Positions 7,425 through 16,102 of a stretch of 53,999 bases of DNA are shown here, piece after piece. This stretch comes from Pseudomonadota bacterium. GTDB lineage: Bacteria; Pseudomonadota; Gammaproteobacteria; Acidiferrobacterales; UBA6901. How positions within the stretch are numbered: position 1 is the stretch's first letter; each line of letters begins with the position of its first letter. Position numbers and translations under genes: made by a program. The notes beneath the pieces were generated by a model that saw nothing but the letters and a program-made list of their open reading frames with translations, was not told where the DNA came from and ran no database searches. The stretch covers positions 1 to 53,999 of the forward strand of contig DAHXOO010000018.1 of assembly GCA_027364845.1 (NCBI GenBank), written 5' to 3'.

Positions 7425-8627
7425 CTATGTGAGTCTCGGTTTAATGACGTAGTTCCATTCGCCATGGAAGTGGTTCGGCTTCAGGTTGATGAGCTTCATC
7501 TCTTCATCGCTCACCTTGCGTCCCGTTGGATACTTCCGATGATCCAATCGACAGGTGACCTTCAACCCCTTGGCCGTTGTGGTCCGGGCGATCAGGTTCA
7601 CAATGGTCTCATAGTCGCGCAGCGGCTCACCGCGCCAGTTCGACGAGATGAAGGAGAACAGCCGGTGCTCGATTTTGTTCCATTTGCTGGTGCCCGGGGG
7701 AAAGTGGCATACCGCAACGTGCAATCCCGTCTCGTCGGCGAACTTCTGCAGCTCCAACTTCCATAGGCGTAGCCGCCAGCCGTTGCTCCCACCCCCGTCG
7801 GCCGTGATCAGAATCCGCTTCGCCTTGGCATAGATGCGCTTGCCCTCCGAGCGCCACCAGCCACGGATGGAGGCGACGGCGAAAGCTCCGGTATCGTGGT
7901 CGGTGCCCACGTTGACGAATCCGGCATTGCGTCCAATGTCGTAGATACCGTATGGATAGGCACGCGGTACATCCGGTCCGGGGAAGTCGTGACCCTGCAC
8001 GGGGATCGGCTCTTTCCGCGGCAGCCATTGCCGGCCCTTGTTTTCGTAGTTCCCGATGAGTTCCTTCTTCTTGGTATCCACCGAGATCACGGGAACCGCC
8101 TGTCTGAGTGCCGCCTTGACCTGGGCGCTGAGGTAGCGAAATTGTGCATCGCGGTCCGGATGATCCGCGCCCTCCTCAGTCTTGCGGTTGCTCTGCAAGC
8201 TGTAGTGTTGATCGTGCAGGATCTGCGCAACCTTCACATGGCTCAGAGGATGCTGTTGTTGCTCAAGCTCCCGAGCAATCGCGCGCGTGCTCTTGCAGAT
8301 CCATCGCAGCGGAGATTCCGGATCCCCCCGCGTGCCTCCCTCGATCATCGCATCCAGCGCCTCCACGAGCTTCGGATCGGTGGCCACGATCGACTTGCGA
8401 CCCGCCCCCGATCGGCGCATGCGGCCAGTCAGCACTTTCCCGTCCTTGATCTCCCGAATTCCGCGAGTGATGGCCTGGCGCGACAATCCACAGGCGCGAT
8501 GAACCAGAGAAACACCCCCAAATCCCAAGCTCATCGCTTCATTCGCCGCAGTGATACGACGGGTCCGTTCATCTAGATGAGGCCAGATGGAACGGAACTT
8601 CCGCGTCAACTCTGCCAGCTCGCTCAT
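7425..8627 (-). CDS. ISAzo13-family DDE transposase
   Basis: A 400-residue transposase resembling the ISAzo13 family. The N-terminal part (about 1-80) has helix-turn-helix character (GVSLVHRACGLSRQAITRGI). The DDE triad is probably D184 (SVDTKKKE), D277 (ITADGGGSNGWRLRLWK) and E320 (GTSKWNKIEHRLFS), all in the contexts usual for this family. The frame is intact, so the element may be active. It lies wholly between the terminal repeats, with its stop codon only 8 bases inside the perfect left repeat, and it faces away from diaA toward the integrase. Confidence 0.9.
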   Translation of the reverse strand: MSELAELTRKFRSIWPHLDERTRRITAANEAMSLGFGGVSLVHRACGLSRQAITRGIREIKDGKVLTGRMRRSGAGRKSIVATDPKLVEALDAMIEGGTRGDPESPLRWICKSTRAIARELEQQQHPLSHVKVAQILHDQHYSLQSNRKTEEGADHPDRDAQFRYLSAQVKAALRQAVPVISVDTKKKELIGNYENKGRQWLPRKEPIPVQGHDFPGPDVPRAYPYGIYDIGRNAGFVNVGTDHDTGAFAVASIRGWWRSEGKRIYAKAKRILITADGGGSNGWRLRLWKLELQKFADETGLHVAVCHFPPGTSKWNKIEHRLFSFISSNWRGEPLRDYETIVNLIARTTTAKGLKVTCRLDHRKYPTGRKVSDEEMKLINLKPNHFHGEWNYVIKPRLT

Positions 8628-8665
8628 ACCGGGCGAGCATAACAGATTGATTCACAGAATGTTAC

Positions 8666-8689
8666 GTTTATTTATTAACGAAGCCTAAG
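8666..8689 (-). repeat. IS right terminal inverted repeat
   Basis: GTTTATTTATTAAC, three spacer bases, then GCCTAAG; complement of the left end. The stop codon of the truncated diaA frame falls inside it. Confidence 0.8.
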
Positions 8690-8989
8690 TGCGATGGCTG
8701 GCAGGCCGGGTCGTTCGTACGTGTAGCGGTTCAGCAGGTGTGAGGAAAAAAGCTGGGCGCAGGCGGCGGAGCCGCCGTTGCCGCACAGCAGAATCTTACG
8801 ACCTGACACCAGCGCCTTGACCATCATCATCGCCACTGCGACGATCAGAGGGGTAAGTGGTTCAAGGGAGCTCTCCACGAGTTCAATATTGTGCGCGAAT
8901 GCGGCCCGCACGCGGCTCTGCAGGTCGTCCGTGGTCGCATTGCGCTTGGTTCGTCCGGTTGTGGTGGCGGCTTTGCGGTTTTGTTTCAT
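8690..8989 (-). pseudogene. diaA: DiaA/GmhA-type SIS-domain protein, 5' fragment cut by IS
   Basis: The first 100 codons of a SIS-domain protein of the DiaA/phosphoheptose-isomerase group; DiaA binds DnaA and promotes timely replication initiation in E. coli. Recognisable parts are [20 protein letters not shown], the sugar-binding [17 protein letters not shown], and [16 protein letters not shown] complete protein is about 195 residues; here the frame meets the insertion sequence after PAIA and reads only four more codons (LRLR) before stopping in the inverted repeat. The Ser/Thr-rich second half of the SIS fold is missing, so the product should be inactive. The 3' half is not found elsewhere in the window. 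Position downstream of lpoA on the same strand supports diaA rather than gmhA. Confidence 0.85.
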
Positions 8990-9092
8990 TGAAGCGTTCT
9001 AGCAGGAAATTCCAGGACCTTGAGCACCGTGGCGGATTTCCGAGCCATAAGTCAGCGACGCGTGCCGGTTTTGCGGAGTCTGAGCCATACCT

Positions 9093-11042
9093 TCATTGTG
9101 CCGGGATCGACGGCGAATCGATTTCGGCGCCATCATCCAAGGCGAATTGTCCCTTGTAATTGAGAAAGGTATCCAGGAGTTGAGGAACGCCTTTCTGGAA
9201 TTGCGCCCAGAGAAGCTGGCGGTGGAACCGTCCATGAGGGCCGATACTCAGGCTGCTGGTTACGCCATCGAAGTGCACCCCCTGTTCTGTGCTGAGACGA
9301 TTCAGTTGCGGGATGACTGCATAGGAGTCGACGCCGAGTGCATAGAGCCTGTCGAGGGCGGTGTGCGCGTATTTCCAGTTGCCGTGCTGCAGCTGGGTGC
9401 GCAATGCCTTGATGCTGCCGTCATGAATCAGCATCCACGGCATGTCACCAAACATGATTCCATCGAGATCGGCATCACGTATGGGGTCCATGTTCCCGGT
9501 GAATATGTGCGAGGTTGCGTATACTGGAATCTGCATCGCACGATAATAATTGAGCTGCGGTTTTATCAAGCGGCCGTTCTGCGCGTCGGCGGCGAGGAAA
9601 ATCATGTCGATGTCCTTGCGTGGCCTGGGGTCAAATTTTAACTTAATCTTCAGCAGCTTCTGCAGACGATCTTCACGCTCGTCGCTTTGGGTGATATTGA
9701 GCAGTTGTTTCACTGGCTGCGAGTAGTCGCCCATCCCGGGCTGATAGGCTACCGATGTCAGCACGATGCCTCCGAGCCGCTGCCAAGCGTTGCTGAATCC
9801 GCTTGCTATGCGCTGCCCCCATGCGGTATCGGGATACAGAATGGCCGCACGCCTATGACCGTCGAGGTAGGCGCGCTCTGCTACTTGCTTGGCCTCTTGC
9901 TCCAGTGGCAGGCCAAACTGGAATACCTGTCGAGATGGGTCAATCTTCTGGTTGGTCCGGCTCAGAAGCAGGGTCGGCACTCGAAGGTCGTCGGCCTTGA
10001 CCAGCTGTCTGACGGCGTCGTGACCCAGTGGACCGACCACCAGCTGGGCCCCGTTTGCTACCGCAGTATCGTAGTATTTCGTTATCTGCGTGGAATCCGC
10101 CCCGGTGTCGTAGACCATGATCGTCGGCTTGTCGGGATCGATGTTGGCTGCATCCATGGCCATGAAGCCATCCTTAACGGCAGCCGCCTGGGTCGAAAAC
10201 CCCGATGTCAGCGGCAGGAGCAGCGCGATTCTGTTGATGCGCCCTATGATGCCGGGAACCGGGCTCGCCAGCGATCTGATGAAACTGGGGGTCGCAGGAT
10301 GTCCGGGGTGGGATTTTTGCCAGACATCGACAGCCATGGCGAGCTGGTTCGGGTCGCCTGCGTTTTCGGCGACTGCGATCGCGAGCTGCAGCCAGCCGAC
10401 AAGAACAGGATTGCGCGCGCTGGACAACGCGAGTTTCAGGTTGGCTCGGCTTAGGGTCTGCAGGATATGCCAGAGCTGCTGTTGGTTCGCTGTAATTTCG
10501 TTGCTATTTACGATGAATCGCTCGCGTGCGATAAGGTCAATGACTGCGTCGATCGGACGGTTGACTTTGATCTCCGTCCGAGCGCGGGCCTGGAGAATTT
10601 CTGCCTGTAGCGAAGGGTCGAGATTGCGCATCCGCGCCGCTAGGTCGAGCAGGGAGATGGAACGCCGGGGGTGTCCTTCAAGTGAGGCGATGCGCGCCTC
10701 CAGAATGCGCTTGCGTGCGAGGAAGGAAGGAGCCAGTCCTGCGGTATCTATGGAGCGGATCTGCTCGCGCGCCTCGCGCACCTGCGCCGCCTTGACGAGC
10801 GCACCCACCGCGTCAAGCTGGAAGCGTTGCCGCTGAGGCGGGCTCGCGAGCTGCGCAAGTTGCTTGTAGTCATGTGCGGCAAGAACGTATTCGCCGGCCC
10901 GCTCAGCATGTTCGGCATCTGCTGCGTTGATTCGCGGCGCGGTGGGCCGCAGCGGCGGTCGGGTCACGCATCCTTGAAGTGCCAGAAAGCCGGCGAGGGC
11001 GAACAACGTTGCCCAGACACGAGCGGTGAAAATCGGTTTCAT
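9093..11042 (-). CDS. lpoA: Penicillin-binding protein activator lipoprotein LpoA
   Basis: LpoA is an outer-membrane lipoprotein that reaches through the periplasm to activate the class A synthase PBP1A. The 649-residue product starts with MKPIFTARVWATLF and has a lipobox ending LQG-C25. An N-terminal helical TPR-like half (about 40-250) is followed by a periplasmic-binding-protein-like half from about 260 (IALLLPLTSGFSTQAAAVKDG, VVGPLGHDAVRQL, DIDMIFLAADAQNGRLIKPQ). A more upstream start at 11093 is possible but would spoil the signal peptide. It is divergent from rsmI with 51 bases between starts. The usual downstream neighbour yraN is not present; diaA follows after 103 bases. Confidence 0.93.
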   Translation of the reverse strand: MKPIFTARVWATLFALAGFLALQGCVTRPPLRPTAPRINAADAEHAERAGEYVLAAHDYKQLAQLASPPQRQRFQLDAVGALVKAAQVREAREQIRSIDTAGLAPSFLARKRILEARIASLEGHPRRSISLLDLAARMRNLDPSLQAEILQARARTEIKVNRPIDAVIDLIARERFIVNSNEITANQQQLWHILQTLSRANLKLALSSARNPVLVGWLQLAIAVAENAGDPNQLAMAVDVWQKSHPGHPATPSFIRSLASPVPGIIGRINRIALLLPLTSGFSTQAAAVKDGFMAMDAANIDPDKPTIMVYDTGADSTQITKYYDTAVANGAQLVVGPLGHDAVRQLVKADDLRVPTLLLSRTNQKIDPSRQVFQFGLPLEQEAKQVAERAYLDGHRRAAILYPDTAWGQRIASGFSNAWQRLGGIVLTSVAYQPGMGDYSQPVKQLLNITQSDEREDRLQKLLKIKLKFDPRPRKDIDMIFLAADAQNGRLIKPQLNYYRAMQIPVYATSHIFTGNMDPIRDADLDGIMFGDMPWMLIHDGSIKALRTQLQHGNWKYAHTALDRLYALGVDSYAVIPQLNRLSTEQGVHFDGVTSSLSIGPHGRFHRQLLWAQFQKGVPQLLDTFLNYKGQFALDDGAEIDSPSIPAQ

Positions 11043-11093
11043 TAGGGGATGTCGTATAAACTGTGGTGACAGTATCTTAAAGTGGAGGCGCAT

Positions 11094-11978
11094 GTGTCAA
11101 ACAAGCCCGGTGCGCTGTATGTGGTGGCAACACCCATCGGAAATCTGGAAGACATGTCGCCGCGTGCGCTCCGGGTGCTGTCCGAGGCGGACTTGGTAGC
11201 CGCCGAGGACACGCGTCATAGCGCGACGTTGCTGCGGCACTTCGGAATTGCCCGGCCGGTTGTTGCAGTCCATGAACACAACGAACGTATGAAAGTGCAT
11301 GAGCTGCTTCGCAAGCTGAGTGCGGGTCAAAGCATCGCCCTGATCAGCGATGCCGGTACGCCCTTGATCAGCGATCCTGGATTCAACCTGGTGCGTGCCG
11401 CGCTTGCCGGAGGAATCCCGGTTGTCCCGATACCGGGTCCCTGTGCCGCAATCGCGGCGTTGTCGGCTTCCGGTCTTCCGTCAGACCGCTTTACCTTCGA
11501 GGGGTTCCCTCCGGCGAAGGCGACAGCGAGACGCGCGAAATTCGAGGATCTGCGTGCCGACCCCCGTACCCTGATTTTTTACGAGTCCGCACACCGCATC
11601 GCCGAAAGTCTCGAAGATATGGCGGCGGTCTTTGGGCGTGATCGGGCCAGCGTGCTCGCGCGTGAACTTACCAAGCAATTCGAAACCCTGCGCAGCACCG
11701 CCCTTGGGGAATTAAGCGACTGGGTGCGTAGCGACCCGAACCAACAGCGCGGGGAAATGGTCGTTTTGGTCCATGGCGCGTCCCAAGAGGCGGCCCAGCA
11801 GGTCGACGCCCATGCAGACAAGGTATTACGCGTTCTGCTTGCTGCGTTGCCGCTCAAGCAGGCTGCGGCGTTGGCAGCGCAGATTACAGGCGTGAAGAAA
11901 AATTTACTTTATTCTCACGGGCTCGGCCTGGCCGAGTCATCAGGTCCCAGGTCCGCGGGGCGCGATCATAAAGAATAA
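11094..11978 (+). CDS. rsmI: 16S rRNA 2'-O-ribose methyltransferase RsmI
   Basis: RsmI methylates the ribose of C1402 in 16S rRNA using SAM. The 294-residue product has the tetrapyrrole-methylase fold marks LYVVATPIGNLEDMSPRAL, AAEDTRHSATLLRHFGI, SLISD-type loop ALISDAGTPLISDPG, VVPIPGPCAAIAALSASGL and FEGFPPAK. GTG 11094 is preferred because GGAGG ends 5 bases before it; an in-frame GTG at 11082 is less well placed. Divergent from lpoA and followed by rnpB, as in other gammaproteobacteria. Confidence 0.95.
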   Translation: MSNKPGALYVVATPIGNLEDMSPRALRVLSEADLVAAEDTRHSATLLRHFGIARPVVAVHEHNERMKVHELLRKLSAGQSIALISDAGTPLISDPGFNLVRAALAGGIPVVPIPGPCAAIAALSASGLPSDRFTFEGFPPAKATARRAKFEDLRADPRTLIFYESAHRIAESLEDMAAVFGRDRASVLARELTKQFETLRSTALGELSDWVRSDPNQQRGEMVVLVHGASQEAAQQVDAHADKVLRVLLAALPLKQAAALAAQITGVKKNLLYSHGLGLAESSGPRSAGRDHKE

Positions 11979-12013
11979 GATGGACGATCCACATTTGCGG
12001 TCGCGATCAGGGG

Positions 12014-12019
12014 TATAAT
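12014..12019 (+). promoter_or_regulatory. rnpB -10 element
   Basis: A perfect TATAAT ends 7 bases before the predicted 5' end of the RNase P RNA. No convincing -35 at standard spacing; TTGCGG at 11995-12000 is only 13 bases upstream. Confidence 0.6.
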
Positions 12020-12026
12020 GCGTTCC

Positions 12027-12380
12027 TGGAGTCGGCCAGACAGCCGCCGCGCATTGCGGAGGAAAGTCCGGGCTCCATAGGACGAGGTGCCAGGTAACGC
12101 CTGGGGGGCGCAAGCCCACGGAAAGTGCCACAGAAAATATACCGCCTAAGTGTCGTTGGCATGCCCAGCGGCGCCGGTAAGGGTGAAATGGTGCGGTAAG
12201 AGCGCACCGCGCGGGTGGTAACACCCGTGGCAGGGAAAACCCCACCTGGAGCAAGACCAAATAGGGGAACTATGGTGTGGTCCGCACCGTTCCCGGGTAG
12301 GTTGCTTGAGGCACGTGGCGACGCGTGTCCTAGAGGAATGGCTGTCCACGACAGAACCCGGCTTATCGGCCGGCTCCACT
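12027..12380 (+). ncRNA. rnpB: RNase P RNA, bacterial class A
   Basis: The catalytic RNA that trims tRNA 5' leaders. Conserved blocks occur in order: GGAGGAAAGTCCGGGCTCC, TGCCAGGTAACGCCTGGGGG, GGTAAGGGTGAAATGGTGCG, GTAAGAGCGCACCGCG, GAGCAAGACCAAATAGGGG and the 3' GACAGAACCCGGCTTATCGG. The 5' TGGAGTCGGCC pairs with 3' GGCCGGCTCCA to close helix P1, which fixes the ends to within a few bases. A T-run follows immediately and probably terminates transcription. Confidence 0.96.
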
Positions 12381-12461
12381 TTTTACTTTAAGTTCGTCAT
12401 CTAATTTTCTGTATTTTCTGTATTTTATATCCTCCTTTTTGACCGACTTACCTCCGCCTGT

Positions 12462-12490
12462 CAGTGGGAAAACCCCACTGTGGGGTGTTT
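12462..12490 (+). terminator. Overlapping hairpins between rnpB and mraZ
   Basis: CAGTGGG (12462-12468) pairs with CCCACTG (12474-12480), while ACCCCA (12472-12477) can instead pair with TGGGGT (12481-12486), which is followed by GTTTT. The second is the more terminator-like. It separates rnpB from the mra promoter. Confidence 0.4.
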
Positions 12491-12568
12491 TGGCACTGAT
12501 TGATCGGATTTGATTCCGTAACATGCTGTCGCCAAAAGGAGAAATCTGTCACCCGGTATGCATTTTTC

Positions 12569-12598
12569 TTGACACTGGTTCCTGGGCCTATCTATAGT
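12569..12598 (+). promoter_or_regulatory. mra (dcw) promoter
   Basis: Consensus -35 TTGACA at 12569-12574, an 18-base spacer and -10 TATAGT at 12593-12598. It lies 68 bases before mraZ and directly before the MraZ-type repeats, as for the Pmra promoter that drives the division cluster. Confidence 0.75.
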
Positions 12599-12610
12599 GA
12601 GTGTGAATTT

Positions 12611-12635
12611 GTGGGAAAATGTGGATAATTGTGGA
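12611..12635 (+). promoter_or_regulatory. MraZ operator repeats
   Basis: Three direct repeats GTGGG, GTGGA and GTGGA begin at 12611, 12621 and 12631, an exact 10-base period. MraZ is known to bind TGGG-type repeats separated by 5 bases in its own promoter region in E. coli, so these are the likely autoregulatory sites. They fall just downstream of the expected transcription start. Confidence 0.7.
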
Positions 12636-12666
12636 ATAGGGCAAGTGAACACAGGAATGGCTACGA

Positions 12667-13119
12667 ATGCTGCGCGGGCTCAACGAACTTAGTCTCGATA
12701 GTAAGGGCAGGCTTGCAATTCCTACCCGCTATCGCGACACGCTTGACCGCCACTGCGAAGGACGCATGGTGGTGACTGTCGACCGCGACCGTTGCCTGCT
12801 GCTTTATCCGCTGCCCGATTGGGAAGAGATCGAACGCAAGCTGGTGAAGCTGCCGAGCTACAACGAATCAGCACGCCGGCTGCAGCGCCTGTTGATTGGC
12901 CATGCGACCGAATGTGAACTGGACGGCAGTGGCCGGATATTGCTGCCACCGCCGCTGCGCGAATTTGCCAGTCTTGAAAAAACTGTCGTACTGATTGGGC
13001 AGGGAAACAAGTTCGAGATCTGGGACGCAGCGGCATGGAACACGCAGCGCGCCGAGTGGCTGGCGGCTGGGGCCGTGGGCGGTGCCTTGCCGCCGGAACT
13101 TGAATCGCTGTCTCTCTGA
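12667..13119 (+). CDS. mraZ: Transcriptional regulator MraZ
   Basis: MraZ is a DNA-binding regulator of the division and cell wall cluster. The 150-residue product holds two AbrB-like half-domains: [23 protein letters not shown] near residues 2-24 (shown in part as [11 protein letters not shown]) and a second with [19 protein letters not shown] near 84-102. The usual C-terminal [13 protein letters not shown] is present. It is the first gene of the cluster behind its own promoter and operator repeats, and rsmH follows 10 bases later. Confidence 0.96.
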   Translation: MLRGLNELSLDSKGRLAIPTRYRDTLDRHCEGRMVVTVDRDRCLLLYPLPDWEEIERKLVKLPSYNESARRLQRLLIGHATECELDGSGRILLPPPLREFASLEKTVVLIGQGNKFEIWDAAAWNTQRAEWLAAGAVGGALPPELESLSL

Positions 13120-13129
13120 GGTGGGAGAG

Positions 13130-14065
13130 GTGGATGAACAGTTGCATCGCCCAGTCTTGCTCGAGGAGGCGCTAGCAGCGCTCCAGCTGCGGTCCGAGGG
13201 AATCTATGTTGACGCTACATTTGGTCGCGGGGGACATGCGCGCGGGATACTGGGGAGGCTAGGCCCGTTCGGCCGCCTGCTGGCGCTAGACCGTGACCCG
13301 GAGGCGGTAGAAGCAGCACGTATCCTGTTTGCAGGCGATGCGCGCTTTGAGGTCGTACGGGGGCAGTACTCGATGATGGGACATGCGATAGACGATTGCG
13401 GCTTGACTGGAAAGGTCAACGGCGTCCTCTTGGATCTCGGGGTCTCTTCACCGCAGCTGGACGATCCAAAGCGCGGGTTCAGCTTCCGCCATGACGGGCC
13501 GCTCGACATGCGCATGGATCCTGACAGTGGGGTCTCGGCCGCGCAGTGGCTCAATGGCGCGCCGGAATCGGAGATATTCCGGGTGATTCGCGAATTAGGG
13601 GAAGAACGCTTTGCCCGTCGCATCGCGCGCGCCATATGCGCGGAACGCGTCCGCCAGCCAGTTACCACCACCGGGCGTCTGGCACAGATCGTAGCCGCTG
13701 CGGTACCGACACGCGAACCCGGACAGGATCCCGCAACCCGCACTTTTCAGGCGATCCGCCTGCACGTGAACCACGAGCTCGAAGAACTGAGTGCGGTGTT
13801 GCCGCAGACCATTCAGGTGCTGGCGCCGGGCGGGCGCCTCGTAGTGATCAGTTTCCACTCGCTTGAGGATCGAATCGTCAAGGAGTTTGTGCGCACTGAG
13901 GCCTGTGGCGACCGGTTTCCTCCGGACCTGCCAGTGCCTGCGGCAATGCTCAAGCCACGGCTGCGGGCTGTCGGTAAGCCGGTTCGGCCGGGTGCCGAAG
14001 AGCTTCGACAGAACCCGCGCGCGCGCAGTGCCATAATGCGCGTGGCCGAGACGCTCCATGGATAG
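13130..14065 (+). CDS. rsmH: 16S rRNA m4C1402 methyltransferase RsmH
   Basis: RsmH (MraW) adds the N4-methyl group to C1402 of 16S rRNA, the same residue whose ribose RsmI modifies. The 311-residue product has [13 protein letters not shown], the SAM site [33 protein letters not shown], and [14 protein letters not shown] near the C-terminus. Start choice: GTG 13130 puts the family's HxPVLL motif at residue 6-11; an in-frame GTG at 13121 is also possible. It overlaps ftsL by 8 bases. Confidence 0.95.
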   Translation: MDEQLHRPVLLEEALAALQLRSEGIYVDATFGRGGHARGILGRLGPFGRLLALDRDPEAVEAARILFAGDARFEVVRGQYSMMGHAIDDCGLTGKVNGVLLDLGVSSPQLDDPKRGFSFRHDGPLDMRMDPDSGVSAAQWLNGAPESEIFRVIRELGEERFARRIARAICAERVRQPVTTTGRLAQIVAAAVPTREPGQDPATRTFQAIRLHVNHELEELSAVLPQTIQVLAPGGRLVVISFHSLEDRIVKEFVRTEACGDRFPPDLPVPAAMLKPRLRAVGKPVRPGAEELRQNPRARSAIMRVAETLHG

Positions 14066-14333
14066 GCGCTTCATTGCGCTGATGGTCGCGGTAATGGTTT
14101 CGGCCCTAGCGGTAGTTGACCTGCGTGAGCGTAACCGCATGGATTTTGTCGAGCTTCAGGCGTTGCACAGCGAGCGTGACAACCTCAATGTGGAACGCGG
14201 CAAACTGCTTCTGGAGGAAGGGGTCTGGTCCGAGCACCGGCGCGTAGAGGCATTGGCACGTAAGCAGCTGGGGATGGCGATGCCAGCTCCGAACCAGGTC
14301 GTCATTGTGGATATCGATGGAGGTCATCGGTGA
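14058..14333 (+). CDS. ftsL: Cell division protein FtsL
   Basis: A 91-residue single-pass membrane protein of the FtsQLB division complex. There is a short cytoplasmic tail, one transmembrane segment (about residues 5-22), then a leucine-zipper-like coiled coil (about 30-62) and a C-terminal [12 protein letters not shown] motif typical of FtsL. It sits between rsmH and ftsI with overlaps on both sides, which supports the call despite poor sequence conservation of the family. Confidence 0.92.
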   Translation: MDRRFIALMVAVMVSALAVVDLRERNRMDFVELQALHSERDNLNVERGKLLLEEGVWSEHRRVEALARKQLGMAMPAPNQVVIVDIDGGHR

Positions 14334-16102
14334 GCGCTGCGGCTTCGGGCAGGGCCGGGTCTCGCTACTGGATCGTGCTGTCGATAATGCTCGCCGGGTT
14401 CGGTCTGCTTGCGGTACGCGCGTTTTACCTGCAGATCATTGAAGCAAATTATTTGCAAGACCAGAGCAATGCCACCCATCTTCGCATCATTGAGGATGAC
14501 TCCCATCGCGGCATGATCCTCGATCGTAACGGAGAGCCACTTGCGATCAGCACGCCGGTCGAATCAGTTTGGGCCAATCCGGACGAGCTTGCGCAGGCCC
14601 GTGGAAGCTGGCCGGCCCTTGCCAGACTGCTGGGAATATCCCTTGCTGGACTGGCGCAGGCGGTCAGGCGCAATGCGGGTGGCCACTTCATGTACATTGA
14701 ACGCCAGATCGCTCCGCAGACGGCCAAGCGCGTGATGGGGCTTCATATCCCGGGCGTAGCCTTGCAGCGCGAGTTCCGCCGCTATTATCCCGCTGGTCCG
14801 GTTACCGGTCAGCTGATTGGATTTACCAACGTCGACGACGTGGGACAGGATGTGATCGAGCTCGCTTACAACTACTGGCTGCGTGCTATCCCGGGCAAGG
14901 AACGAGTGCTGCAGGACCGCTACGGCAACATCGTGCAGCCGGTCGAAAGTATCTCTCTGCCGGTGCCTGGGAAAAATCTTACGCTCAGCATCGATCGGCG
15001 CATACAGTTCCTGGTTTACCGCGCGCTCAAGGCGGCGGTCGGGACGTATCACGCTCATGCAGCCAGTGCAGTAGTACTTGACGTCCGTACCGGCGAAGTG
15101 CTGGCCGTGGTAAACGTACCGAGCTTTAATCCAAACAACCGCAATGGTCTGCGCAGCAGTCTGGTTCGTGATCGTGCTGTGACCGATGTGTTTGAACCGG
15201 GCTCCACGCTCAAGCCATTCACCATCGCTGCCGCCCTTGAAACCGGAAGATACCAGCCAAACACGCTCATAAATACCTCGCCTGGCAGTGTCCGTGTTGG
15301 CGGCTACACCATTCGCGACGACGAAGACTCCGGTATTATTTCGGTAGCGCAGATCATCGAAAAATCGAGCAACGTTGGGGCCAGTAAGATCGCTCTGTCG
15401 CTCGATCCCAGAACGATGTGGGACATGTTCCGTCTGGTCGGTTTTGGGGCACCCACCGGGGTAGGTCTACCGGGAGAGGCTTCCGGCTTCGTCAGACCGT
15501 TCCAGCAATGGGTGCCCTCCGAGCAGGCGACTATGTCCTTCGGTTACGGGATTTCGGTCACCGTGATGCAGCTCGCGCAGGCTTATGGCGGCCTTGCCAA
15601 CGACGGTGTGATGATGCCGCTGACGATTCTTCGGCGCGACCAGCCGGTTGCCGGCAGGCGCATCATGTCTGCGACGATGGCGCAGGAAATGCGCGCGATG
15701 CTTGAGCTTGTGGTGAGCAGCGGCGGTACTGCGCCCGGGGCTGCGGTTGCCAACTATCAGGTCGCAGGCAAGACCGGAACCGCCCATAAAGTCGGCGCCG
15801 GCGGCTACGAGCCAAACGGCTACATCGCATCGTTCGCTGGTTTCGTGCCTGCCAGCGACCCGCGCCTGGCGATGGTGATTATGGTGAATGCTCCGGGCGG
15901 CGGTGAATATTATGGCGGTGAGGTTGCAGCTCCGGTTTTCAATCGAGTAATGACGGGCGCTTTGCGTCTGCTCAATATTCCGCCCGACAACCTGCCGCAT
16001 CCGCAGCAGTGGGTTGCACAAGCGCCCGCGCCCGGCGCCACCGGCGGGTTCGTACGCATCGGGCCGCAGGATAGCGCGTCGGGCGCAGGAGGCAGGCTGT
16101 GA
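14330..16102 (+). CDS. ftsI: Peptidoglycan D,D-transpeptidase FtsI (PBP3)
   Basis: The septal class B penicillin-binding protein, 590 residues. One N-terminal transmembrane segment (about 14-34) is followed by the pedestal domain and the transpeptidase domain with the active-site S292-T-L-K295 tetrad, S346-S347-N348 and K481-T-G. Start is GTG 14330, overlapping the ftsL stop as GTGA, so translation is probably coupled. It ends with an overlap to murE. Works with FtsW, encoded downstream, to make septal wall. Confidence 0.96.
   Translation: MSAAASGRAGSRYWIVLSIMLAGFGLLAVRAFYLQIIEANYLQDQSNATHLRIIEDDSHRGMILDRNGEPLAISTPVESVWANPDELAQARGSWPALARLLGISLAGLAQAVRRNAGGHFMYIERQIAPQTAKRVMGLHIPGVALQREFRRYYPAGPVTGQLIGFTNVDDVGQDVIELAYNYWLRAIPGKERVLQDRYGNIVQPVESISLPVPGKNLTLSIDRRIQFLVYRALKAAVGTYHAHAASAVVLDVRTGEVLAVVNVPSFNPNNRNGLRSSLVRDRAVTDVFEPGSTLKPFTIAAALETGRYQPNTLINTSPGSVRVGGYTIRDDEDSGIISVAQIIEKSSNVGASKIALSLDPRTMWDMFRLVGFGAPTGVGLPGEASGFVRPFQQWVPSEQATMSFGYGISVTVMQLAQAYGGLANDGVMMPLTILRRDQPVAGRRIMSATMAQEMRAMLELVVSSGGTAPGAAVANYQVAGKTGTAHKVGAGGYEPNGYIASFAGFVPASDPRLAMVIMVNAPGGGEYYGGEVAAPVFNRVMTGALRLLNIPPDNLPHPQQWVAQAPAPGATGGFVRIGPQDSASGAGGRL

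Larger units (their letters stand above)
7394..8689 (-). mobile_element. ISAzo13-like insertion sequence
   Basis: A 1.3-kb element carrying one transposase gene between terminal inverted repeats. The strongest repeat is the perfect 14-mer GTTAATAAATAAAC at 7404-7417 and its complement at 8666-8679. A further perfect CTTAGGC/GCCTAAG pair lies outside it at 7394-7400 and 8683-8689, with three non-matching bases between, giving a 24-base imperfect repeat. Inward similarity continues weakly. No target-site duplication is visible at either possible boundary (left flank CCGAAC, right flank TGCGAT). The right end cuts the diaA gene. Confidence 0.85.

Noticed and set aside
7276-9092. Second copy of the tmRNA 3' end as right attachment site
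   Set aside because: I searched by eye for the CGCCTCCACCA end on both strands around the IS and diaA and did not find it.
8999-9235. 78-codon minus-strand frame as a yraN remnant
   Set aside because: Its first part is lpoA in another frame and the last 29 codons show no YraN motif in any frame.
12404-12425. Tandem ATTTTCTGT repeats after rnpB
   Set aside because: Only two copies in AT-rich sequence after a terminator; likely chance.
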